From Bordetella sp. LUAb4 (GTDB lineage Bacteria; Pseudomonadota; Gammaproteobacteria; Burkholderiales; Burkholderiaceae_B): DNA of 64,000 bases. Where the stretch lies: the NCBI RefSeq assembly GCF_021325795.1, contig NZ_JAHPZX010000001.1, positions 62,001 through 126,000 on the forward strand, written 5' to 3'. Positions 26,534 through 34,041 of the stretch are shown here, piece after piece. The notes beneath the pieces were generated by a model. That model saw only the letters and a program-made list of their open reading frames with translations. It ran no database searches and was not told the origin of the DNA. Numbering within the stretch: the first letter of the stretch is position 1; the number at the start of each line of letters is the position of its first letter. Position numbers and translations under genes: made by a program.

Positions 26534-27532
26534 ATGTCTCAAGCCAGCAGGGTCTGGACCGCCATCGACTTCAACGCCGACGGCAAGCAATCCGATTACC
26601 TCCGCGTGCCCTATTCCTCGGACAAGTCCGCCTATGGCTGGATACCCGTGCCCTTGGTGTGCGTGCGCAACGGCGACGGACCGACGGTGCTGCTGACCGC
26701 CGGTAATCATGGCGATGAATACGAGGGCCAGGTAGCCCTGCTGCGCCTGGCGCGCGAACTGGATCCCGCCACCGTGCGCGGCCGCATCATCATTGCACCG
26801 GCCTTGAATTTCCCCGCGGTGGCGGCGGGACGGCGCACGTCGCCCATCGATGAAGGCAATCTGAACCGGCTGTTTCCAGGCGATGCCAACGGTTCGCCCA
26901 CGGCCATGATCGCCCACTATGTGCAGACGGTGCTATTCCCCTTGAGCGACCTGGTGATCGACCTGCACTCGGGTGGCAAGTCATTGGAATACACGCCTTG
27001 TGCGTTGGCGCGCCATGGCCGCGACGCCGCGGCGCAAGCGGAAATACTGCGGCTATTGGAAGTCTTCGGTGCGCCGCTCAGCATCCAGACCACCGGCGAA
27101 GGCGGCGGCGCGTCGACCACGCTGTACGCGGCGGCCACTCAGCTGGGGATACCGGCGCTGACCACCGAGCTGGGTGGCGGCGGTACCTTGATCCCGCTGG
27201 GCTTGCAGGTCGCGGAGCAAGGCGTGCGGCGCGTACTCAAGCACTATGGCTATGTGCCCGGGCTGGCGGTCGAGCCGGCCCCGCCACTACAGGTGAAGCA
27301 GTCACAGGGCCGCAGCCATTTCCTTTACGCAGCGGAAGATGGCTTGTTCGAGCCTTTCGTCGCGGTGGGTAGCGAGGTCAGCGCCGGCCAACTGGCCGGC
27401 TATCTGCATCCTCACCACACCCCGCTACGCGAGCCGGTCGCGCTGCATTTCCCCGCCGGCGGCATCGTGTCCTGCCGCCGTTTTCCCACACTGACCGAGC
27501 GCGGGGATTGCCTGTACAACCTGGTAGCTTGA
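26534..27532 (+). CDS. Succinylglutamate desuccinylase/aspartoacylase-family deacylase (DoeB-like)
   Basis: Predicted 332 residues. The M14-type zinc site appears as GNHGDEYEG (H59 and E62) and a later DLHSGG His; a Glu in TTELGGGGT fits the catalytic position. A biotinyl/barrel-like C-terminal domain (AAEDGLFEPFVAVGSEVSAGQLAGYLH) follows. Members remove acyl groups from N-acyl amino acids, e.g. DoeB in ectoine breakdown. AAGGAG lies nine bases before ATG 26534. It probably deacylates what the neighbouring transporter imports. Confidence 0.9.
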   Translation: MSQASRVWTAIDFNADGKQSDYLRVPYSSDKSAYGWIPVPLVCVRNGDGPTVLLTAGNHGDEYEGQVALLRLARELDPATVRGRIIIAPALNFPAVAAGRRTSPIDEGNLNRLFPGDANGSPTAMIAHYVQTVLFPLSDLVIDLHSGGKSLEYTPCALARHGRDAAAQAEILRLLEVFGAPLSIQTTGEGGGASTTLYAAATQLGIPALTTELGGGGTLIPLGLQVAEQGVRRVLKHYGYVPGLAVEPAPPLQVKQSQGRSHFLYAAEDGLFEPFVAVGSEVSAGQLAGYLHPHHTPLREPVALHFPAGGIVSCRRFPTLTERGDCLYNLVA

Positions 27533-27599
27533 AGGCGGCTCGAAACGGCGGACAGGGCCGGCCCTTGCGTCCATGCAGCTTGGCAAGGCCGGACCGCTG

Positions 27600-30182
27600 C
27601 TAGAAGCGATACCCCAGGTTCAGGCTGACGGTGTTGTTGCGCTGGCCGGCACCGAACTGGCCAGCGTAGTTCACCCCCAGGGCGGTGTTCTTGTTCAGGT
27701 TGAACCTGGCACCCGTCTCGACCAGGGCAACGTTACGCGCGACAGGCGCCCCGGTGACCGTGAAGCCGTCACCCATGGCGAAGGACATATGCGTGCGGCT
27801 GTGCACGTCGCCGGTATTACGCCGCCAGCCTAATCCCGCCGTCAACTGCCCCTCGACGGAGCCCAGCTTGATGTCCTGGCGGGCGCGCAGGCCCAGGGTC
27901 GACGTGGTGGTATCGCTACGTTGATGACGCCCGGACAATGCCGCGCTGCCGCCGTGTTCCTTGAAGCCGCGCCGGCGGTTGTCCGCATAAGCAAGCCCCG
28001 CGTAGGGCTGCAGGATCAGTCCTTGCGCCACGGGCAGCGAATAGCCCAGCTCCGCGAACCATTGGACCGTGCTGACACCGTACTTGGCGCGCAAGGTCTG
28101 GTCCAGGCTGCCCACATTGGCCTGGCGCTTGGTCTTCACGTCATTCCAGGTGTAGCCGGACCCGACGATGGCGTGCAAGGCGCCGGGGCCCATGGGCAGG
28201 ACCTTGCCGCCGTACAGCACCGCGCTGTAGCTGCTGGTGTTGGCCTTGGAACTCAGGCTGCCCACCTTCAGATGGCTGTCGGTAAAGCCAAGTGCGCCGC
28301 CCAGGCGCCAACCATTCCCCATGTCATGATCCGTACCCAGGAAAAGACCGGCGCTGTTCTGGTCGCCACGCGCGGAATGGTCGCGGCCGCCGACGCGTTG
28401 CCAACTGCCGCCCACCTGCGCCCAGACCGGCTTGGCGGTCGAATACGGCGCCGCGCCGGCAGGGGAATCGCCCCAGGCCGCCGTGGGTGCGCCGGGGATC
28501 ATCTTCGCGGTCAGGTTCTCGCGCAGTTGCGCCATGGGGACTTCGCGCGCGAGCGAGGAGACAGACAGGATGGTGGTCGCCACCGTGGCGTGCACTTCGC
28601 CGGAAAGGCTGTCGAAGTATCGTTCAAGATTGTCGTCATCGAGCGCGTCCAGTGCGCCGTCGTAGAGCGGATGCGTCTCGGGCAAGCTATCCACGGCGCG
28701 GGCGACGGCTTTCTGATTGGGCGCCTTGACGAGGTCCGCGAAACGCAGGCGTGGCTGCTCCTCCACGACCGGCGCGGGCACCTGCGCGAGCAAGGCCGCG
28801 GCCAGCGCGAGTTCGGCTGCGGCCTTGGCGGCAGCTTCCTCTTCGGCCTTGGCTTTCGCTTCTTCTTCCGCCTTGGCTTTCGCTTCCGCTTCGGCCTTCG
28901 CCTTGGCGTCCTCTTCAGCCTTCGCCTTGGCCTCCTCTTCGGCTTCGGCTTCCGCCTTGGCTTCCGCGTCGACTTCAGCTTCGGCGTCGGCCTTCGACTT
29001 GGCACTATCTTCCGCCTTGGCTTTGGCTTGGGCTTGGGCCGCAGCCTTGCGTTCCACATCGGCGGATAGGGCTTCCACTATGAGTTCCGCGGCCTTGTCC
29101 TTGGACGCCACCGCCTGCGCGGGCCGGCCCGTAGCTTCGGCACCAGCCTCAGTCTGCGCCGGCACGGCATTTTCGGCTTCGGTCTTCGCCTTCCTTTCCG
29201 CCTCGGCGGACAGGGCTTCCACCACGAGTTCCGCGGCCGTGTCCGTGTCCGTGGACGCTACCGCCTGCGCGGGCCGGCCCGTAGCTTCGGCACCGGTGCC
29301 TGTCTGCGCGGACGCGGCATCGACGCCGCGTTTGTTGATGGCATCGGCGGCGGCGTTGCTACCCTCGGCGGCGGTCTCGCCAGCTTCTTGCGGCGTAATC
29401 GCAGCCAGCTTAGCGGGCGTCGTAGCCGTAGCGGGGGTCGCCTCGCCAGCGCCGTACACCAGCCCGTAGATCAAACCCGCAACGTTTTCGTGCACACGCT
29501 TTGTGCTATCAGCGACGGCCTGGGCATTCTCAAGGGCGCCGGCAGCGTACTTGATCATCTGATCGTTCTTCGAGACCCTGCTCGTATCCGTCGCTACATC
29601 CGAGCTGGTTTTCGGTGCAGAGACAGGCGCGCTGCTCACCGAAGTGATCTTCGGCGCATCGGCAGGCCCGCTGCCCACCGAGGTGATTTTCGGCGCATCG
29701 GTGGCCTCGCTTCCCAAGCTGGACGAAGCGCTCTCTGCCTTATCGCCTGTGGCAGTGCCTCTTTTCACCGTTTGCTTGTCATCGTCCTGCAATGGCGGCG
29801 GCGGAATCGGCTGGCCACCGCCGGCGGTGTGTAACCCCGGGGGCAAATCCGCGCGTCGCTCGCCAGCGCCTTGCGGCGCTGTTGGTCGGCTGGATTTCTT
29901 GCCGCCGACGAAGTAGTCCAATAGTCCATTCACCCCTCTGGGGTCATGGCTACTCTCACCGAACTCTTTCGCCCCCCCCCATGTGGATGTTGCCGCGTGC
30001 ATCGGCGCGGCGCACGCGTCGCCCATCGCCGCCATCATGCACAATCCGCTCGACAGCCCCCACGTCAGCGCCAAGCGGATATTCAATCGAGATCGACGCG
30101 GCTCGCCGATCAAAGGTTTTTGCGAGACCGCCGCGATGGCGGGGGACGATATGGAACAACGTTTGACTCGATTCGACGGCAT
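27600..30182 (-). CDS. Type V autotransporter 1 with Ala/Lys/Glu-repeat passenger
   Basis: Predicted 860 residues. An extended signal (basic n-region, then RLALTWGLSSGLCMM) is followed by a low-complexity passenger of about 450 residues. This has Thr/Ser/Pro-rich parts and then a long AEAEAKAKAEEEAK-type stretch likely to be helical or coiled-coil. A conserved linker (SLSGEVHATVATTILSV) precedes the 12-strand beta-barrel at about 583-860, ending in NLGYRF with the terminal Phe needed for outer-membrane insertion. The passenger has no beta-helix or protease motif. ATG 30182 is chosen; a longer frame to 30260 exists. The barrel is paralogous to those of the next two genes. Confidence 0.88.
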   Translation of the reverse strand: MPSNRVKRCSISSPAIAAVSQKPLIGEPRRSRLNIRLALTWGLSSGLCMMAAMGDACAAPMHAATSTWGGAKEFGESSHDPRGVNGLLDYFVGGKKSSRPTAPQGAGERRADLPPGLHTAGGGQPIPPPPLQDDDKQTVKRGTATGDKAESASSSLGSEATDAPKITSVGSGPADAPKITSVSSAPVSAPKTSSDVATDTSRVSKNDQMIKYAAGALENAQAVADSTKRVHENVAGLIYGLVYGAGEATPATATTPAKLAAITPQEAGETAAEGSNAAADAINKRGVDAASAQTGTGAEATGRPAQAVASTDTDTAAELVVEALSAEAERKAKTEAENAVPAQTEAGAEATGRPAQAVASKDKAAELIVEALSADVERKAAAQAQAKAKAEDSAKSKADAEAEVDAEAKAEAEAEEEAKAKAEEDAKAKAEAEAKAKAEEEAKAKAEEEAAAKAAAELALAAALLAQVPAPVVEEQPRLRFADLVKAPNQKAVARAVDSLPETHPLYDGALDALDDDNLERYFDSLSGEVHATVATTILSVSSLAREVPMAQLRENLTAKMIPGAPTAAWGDSPAGAAPYSTAKPVWAQVGGSWQRVGGRDHSARGDQNSAGLFLGTDHDMGNGWRLGGALGFTDSHLKVGSLSSKANTSSYSAVLYGGKVLPMGPGALHAIVGSGYTWNDVKTKRQANVGSLDQTLRAKYGVSTVQWFAELGYSLPVAQGLILQPYAGLAYADNRRRGFKEHGGSAALSGRHQRSDTTTSTLGLRARQDIKLGSVEGQLTAGLGWRRNTGDVHSRTHMSFAMGDGFTVTGAPVARNVALVETGARFNLNKNTALGVNYAGQFGAGQRNNTVSLNLGYRF
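29049..29305. repeat. Internal duplication of about 145 bases in the autotransporter 1 passenger
   Basis: Bases about 29049-29155 and 29193-29305 are two diverged copies, offset by 144-150 bases; the shift comes from an extra GTGTCC. Each encodes GRPAQAVAS followed by an Ala/Glu-rich helix (AAELxVEALSAxxERKA). This shows that the passenger grew by segmental duplication. Confidence 0.75.
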
Positions 30183-30236
30183 GGTTGTATCGACTCCATA
30201 GAGGACCATCCGAGGCGCAGGACGCACCACGTAATC

Positions 30237-30271
30237 GAGCCGGTCAGTAACTACCCCCACCGAATAGTTTC
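30237..30271 (-). promoter_or_regulatory. ECF-sigma-like promoter element upstream of autotransporter 1
   Basis: Read on the minus strand the element is GAAAC (30271-30267), 15 bases, then GTTAC followed by TGACCGGCTC, ending at 30237, about 55 bases before the ATG. The same GAAAC-15-GTTACTGA layout lies before the other two autotransporters. GAAAC and GTTAC fit the -35 and -10 shapes of extracytoplasmic-function sigma promoters. Confidence 0.7.
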
Positions 30272-30289
30272 AGGCGACAGTAAGCCGAA

Positions 30290-30310
30290 GGCCGGATCCA
30301 AGATCCGGCC
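30290..30310. terminator. Hairpin after autotransporter 2
   Basis: GGCCGGATC-caa-GATCCGGCC, a perfect 9-base stem with a 3-base loop, lies about 125 bases past the autotransporter 2 stop and just upstream of the autotransporter 1 promoter. There is no T-run, so termination would be weak or Rho-assisted. Confidence 0.45.
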
Positions 30311-30433
30311 CCCGGGCACGCCATCAACACTTAAGCCACCCAACGAAAAATCAGCTTGGGACAGCGAATTTCTATTGATTAACCATCACGACAAGCAACA
30401 ACAGACCACAACAATAGATACGCGAAATACCCG

Positions 30434-33400
30434 TCAAAAACGCCAGCTAACGTTAAGACTTGCCGAATGATCACGCGTGCCGCCGCCGAATTGGCCCGCA
30501 TAGTTGACACCGACCGCAGTGGACTTGCCGACGTTGACTTTGAAGCCGGTCTCGACCAGCAAACTGTCGCGCGTGACAGGCGCGCCGGTGACGGTAAAGC
30601 TGTCGCCTGCATCGAAAGACATGCTGGCCTTGGTCCGCAGATCCCCCGAATTACGGCGCCAACCGAGCGCGCCACTGACCTGCCCCTTATGCCTGCCCAG
30701 ATTGATATCCTGCGTTCCACGCACCCCCACCGTCACGGTCGTCGTATCGCTGCGCTGACGCTTGCTGGACAGCGCGGCGCTACCCCCCCGTTCGTTGAAC
30801 GAGCGGCGCCGATTGTTCGCTTGCGATAATCCGACATAAGGCTGCACCGTCAGCTCGGGCGTCACGGGCAGCGCATAGCCGAGTTCCGCGAACAACTGGG
30901 TCGTGTTGGCGCCGTAGTCCGCGCGCAGGTGTTGGTCCAGTCCTCCGCCCGTCACACGGCGCTTGGTCCGTACGTCGTGCCAGGTATAGGCGCCGCCCAG
31001 CATCATGTGGATGGCGCCTGGCCCCGCGGGCAAGACCTTGCCGCCATAGAGGATCGCGCTGTAGCTGGATATGTTGGCCGAGGAGCCCAGGCTGGCCACG
31101 TTCAGGCGGCTGTCCGTATACCCAAGCGCGCCTCCGGCGCGCCAACCACCGCCGATTTCCTCGTCCATGCCGATGAAGATGCCGCCGCTGCGTTGGCGCC
31201 CCTTGGCACTGTGGTCCCGGCCACCAAAATTCTGCCAGTTGCCGGTGACCTGCGCCCAAGCCGGATAAATCGTGGAAGACGGCAGGACACCCGGCGGCGT
31301 CGGCGCATCGCTGACCCCGGCGTCCGCGGTCAGCGCGCCCGGCTGCCGCCCGCCGAACAGGCCGGCGCGCAGCTGCGACAGGGATACGTCGCGCACCGGC
31401 TCGACGGCGGTGCGCATGGAGCCATCCACCGTGGGATGCACCTCGCCGGAAATCGCGCTACTGAACGCCGCCAACTCGTTCGGATTCGTGACCAGGAGCG
31501 TATAGGCGGCCTGACTGACCGGATGGGAGAAAGGCAAGGACTCGACAGCCAGCGCCACGGATTTTTGATTCGGTGTCGTGACGAAGTCCGCCAGCTGCAC
31601 CACTGGCGCGATTTCTTCGGCGGGCGCCTCTTCCTCGATGGGTGCGAGCGTGACCTCCAGGATCACCGTTGACTCGTCTTCCTTGGCGACCTCGGCTTGT
31701 TGGGCATCTTTCGAATCAGCTTGCCCGTCTTCCACTGCATCCACGGCGGCAATGTCTGTTTGCCCGGCTTTCCCTTCATCTTCAACGGCGATCTCTGTTT
31801 GCCCGGCTTTCCCTTCATCCCGAACGGCGATGTCTGTTTGCCCGGCGTTCCCGCCATCTCCGACGGCGATGTCTGCTTTCCCGGTTGCTCCTTCATTCGC
31901 CATGGTGGTGTCTGTTTTCCCGACCTTCCCTTTATCTCCAGTGACGGTGTTCGTGTCGTCACCTTCAGTGGGCGATTCAACAACCACGGTCGATTCGAGC
32001 GCAGGCAATTTCTGAGTACCGCCCCCGTCCTTATCGACTTCCTGCCACACGAGCGTCGGTGGCTCTTTTTCGATAATGGAAACATGCGTGCGCGCTTCTG
32101 CGTTCCCCCCGGGATCCACAACCGGCGTTGCCGGTGACTCCACGCCAGGCGTGACTGCCACGGTGACATGCCGAATGGGCGACGGCGCGACCGAAGGCGC
32201 CACCGGCAACGGTGTCACAGACGGCTGCGTAGGCGACGGTTCCACAGACGGCAGCGTAGGCGACAGCACCGGCGGCGGCACAACCGGCGACGGCGTGGGC
32301 GACGGCGTCGCCGGTGGCACAACCGGCGGCGGCGTGGGCGAGGGCGACGGCTCCGGCGAGGGCGCAGCAGAAGGCGCCGTGGGCAACACCTCGACAGAGG
32401 GTGGCTCCGCCGTCCCTTCCGATTGCGTCGTCGAAAACGGCGAGACGAAAGGCGACGCGGCGATAGGTGCCAGAATCCGGGAGGCATCGAGCGTCAGATC
32501 GGTGGGTGGCCCGACGCGCTCAGGCTCGACGTGCCTCACGTCGTATCGGGTCCCGTGCCCTGAGGGCTCACTGCCCCCCTTCGCTACCCCATCGCCCGGG
32601 CTTCGACGCGGGGGGTCACCCTTATCGACACCCCCCTTATCCGCAGCACCCTTATCGGCAACACCCTTATCGACAGCACCCCTATCGACACCACCCTTAT
32701 CGGCATTACCCTTAACGACACCACCGTTCTCGTCTCCAGACGTGCCGTCAATTTTGGTGACGCCTCCGCCCTTGCCGTCGCCGCCCACCCCTATCCGCTC
32801 GCCACCAGGATCAACGCCCTCCTTCTTGCGCAGCGTGAAGACATATCTGGTCCCATCAGGCCCCGGGACTTTTTCCGTTCGAACCGCGAATAGCTCGCTC
32901 AACTCGGCGCTGTAGTCATTGACTTCGCTGTAATCGAGCCAGCCGCTGTCGTCGGCCTTGCCCTGAACGAAAATAGTTGCAAGCTCTTGTCCATCAACCG
33001 CCTTATCACGCGCTTCGCCGGAAAGAAGAAACTTGAACTTGAGCTTCTTGAGCGTCGCATCCTTGTTGACATTGACCCGATACGGGGGCTCGTACACCTG
33101 GAACGTCACGTCGGTGCCGATCAGTCGTACCGGACCTTCCAATTCATAATTGTTGGGATAGCTGGTGAAAACCACCGAATTGTCATCCCCCTGGGACGTC
33201 AACTTGCCCACTTTGCGGTAGTGGTTGAAACGACTCGCGTAGTTGTTGTCGCCCGGACCGCCGAAGAAGAGCCACCCGGCGTTCTGGATATCCATCTGCT
33301 CTGTTGGAACATCCTTGGCCGCGGCGTCCGGCTGACTCATACATTTGTAGCCCCCTAGCTCACGACAATTGAACCGGGTGTCGCCCGGCATGATTTCGTG

Positions 33401-33670
33401 AATGCTCCTGCGGGTCCTTCGCGCCGCATCGTCCACACTGATTTGCGCGGACGGCGTGGCGAATGATGAAGCGTGGCGCGGCTTGGACCGCGTGAACGCA
33501 TATTCGTCTGCCTGCGCCTCGTTCACCCCGTCGACACCGGACAGTCCAAGAGCAACACCCCAAGCCAAAGCCAGCCGCACGCGACGCTGCCGAAATTGTG
33601 GCGTTGCCCGCTCCATTTTTTTTGTTCTATGCGCTACGCCCTGAACGAGATATCGCGAGTAGTTTGACAT
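30434..33670 (-). CDS. Type V autotransporter 2 with Pro-rich and tandem-repeat passenger
   Basis: Predicted 1078 residues. An extended basic n-region and signal (RRVRLALAWGVALGLSG) precede a folded-looking segment with four Cys-poor beta-like stretches (about 85-270). A DKGxxDKG pentapeptide run, a PSPTPPPVVPP region, a 13-residue TDIAVxDEGKAGQ run and the linker VESLPFSHPVSQ follow. The beta-barrel spans about 803-1078, ending NVSWRF. The passenger is clearly unlike its neighbours. ATG 33670 has an AGGCGG-type site upstream; a longer TTG frame begins at 33715. The repeats suggest a flexible stalk displaying the N-terminal part. Confidence 0.87.
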   Translation of the reverse strand: MSNYSRYLVQGVAHRTKKMERATPQFRQRRVRLALAWGVALGLSGVDGVNEAQADEYAFTRSKPRHASSFATPSAQISVDDAARRTRRSIHEIMPGDTRFNCRELGGYKCMSQPDAAAKDVPTEQMDIQNAGWLFFGGPGDNNYASRFNHYRKVGKLTSQGDDNSVVFTSYPNNYELEGPVRLIGTDVTFQVYEPPYRVNVNKDATLKKLKFKFLLSGEARDKAVDGQELATIFVQGKADDSGWLDYSEVNDYSAELSELFAVRTEKVPGPDGTRYVFTLRKKEGVDPGGERIGVGGDGKGGGVTKIDGTSGDENGGVVKGNADKGGVDRGAVDKGVADKGAADKGGVDKGDPPRRSPGDGVAKGGSEPSGHGTRYDVRHVEPERVGPPTDLTLDASRILAPIAASPFVSPFSTTQSEGTAEPPSVEVLPTAPSAAPSPEPSPSPTPPPVVPPATPSPTPSPVVPPPVLSPTLPSVEPSPTQPSVTPLPVAPSVAPSPIRHVTVAVTPGVESPATPVVDPGGNAEARTHVSIIEKEPPTLVWQEVDKDGGGTQKLPALESTVVVESPTEGDDTNTVTGDKGKVGKTDTTMANEGATGKADIAVGDGGNAGQTDIAVRDEGKAGQTEIAVEDEGKAGQTDIAAVDAVEDGQADSKDAQQAEVAKEDESTVILEVTLAPIEEEAPAEEIAPVVQLADFVTTPNQKSVALAVESLPFSHPVSQAAYTLLVTNPNELAAFSSAISGEVHPTVDGSMRTAVEPVRDVSLSQLRAGLFGGRQPGALTADAGVSDAPTPPGVLPSSTIYPAWAQVTGNWQNFGGRDHSAKGRQRSGGIFIGMDEEIGGGWRAGGALGYTDSRLNVASLGSSANISSYSAILYGGKVLPAGPGAIHMMLGGAYTWHDVRTKRRVTGGGLDQHLRADYGANTTQLFAELGYALPVTPELTVQPYVGLSQANNRRRSFNERGGSAALSSKRQRSDTTTVTVGVRGTQDINLGRHKGQVSGALGWRRNSGDLRTKASMSFDAGDSFTVTGAPVTRDSLLVETGFKVNVGKSTAVGVNYAGQFGGGTRDHSASLNVSWRF
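31754..31948. repeat. Five 39-base tandem repeats in autotransporter 2
   Basis: Units start at 31754, 31793, 31832, 31871 and 31910. Each encodes 13 residues of the TDIAVxDEGKAGQ type on the minus strand; the first two are most alike and the last two more diverged. Copy-number changes keep the frame. Confidence 0.85.
32617..32721. repeat. Seven 15-base tandem repeats in autotransporter 2
   Basis: Units of the form CACCCTTATCGRCAN begin every 15 bases from 32617 and encode DKGxV/A pentapeptides. The repeats remain in frame and give a Lys/Asp/Gly-rich flexible segment. Confidence 0.85.
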
Positions 33671-33731
33671 TGTGACCGCCTGCTCCAACATTGATTGAAT
33701 TGAATCTAATAACAAACGAACCTACACATTC

Positions 33732-33766
33732 GAGGCGATCAGTAACTCACTTTCGAAGATAGTTTC
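33732..33766 (-). promoter_or_regulatory. ECF-sigma-like promoter element upstream of autotransporter 2
   Basis: On the minus strand: GAAAC at 33766-33762, 15 bases, GTTAC plus TGATCGCCTC ending at 33732, 62 bases before the ATG. It matches the elements at 30237-30271 and 37089-37123; the -35 side extends to TGAAACTAT, the same as for autotransporter 1. Confidence 0.7.
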
Positions 33767-33953
33767 ATCATGGTCCGCAGTGACTTCGACTTCTTTCAAT
33801 AGATATCAACCACGCACAGAGGGAGCACATGAATCACTTAGCAGCCTTAAGCAGAAGTCGTCATGAAATCCCCTATCGCGTGAGTAGCGTTGCTACAGAT
33901 CAAGGCATGCCGGCGCGTCCCGGCTATCGACACCGGCCCGTGCACGAAACGCA

Positions 33954-33985
33954 AAAAGCCCTCCATCGATAGATGGAGGGCTTTT
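33954..33985. terminator. Strong bidirectional Rho-independent terminator
   Basis: A 14-base perfect stem (AAAAGCCCTCCATC at 33954-33967, complement at 33972-33985) with a GATA loop. The A-run and T-run at the stem ends give U-tracts in both directions. It ends the autotransporter 3 transcript 57 bases past its stop codon and shields the autotransporter 2 promoter. Confidence 0.9.
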
Positions 33986-34041
33986 CATTTCCACTGTCTG
34001 GCTATCTGGTCGCGCCGCACACGCCAGGCATCAGTCCCTGC

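Noticed and set aside
28511-29059. Basic Lys/Arg/Pro-rich 182-codon frame inside autotransporter 1
   Set aside because: It is the shifted reading of the Ala/Lys/Glu repeat on the same strand and has no independent start or motif.
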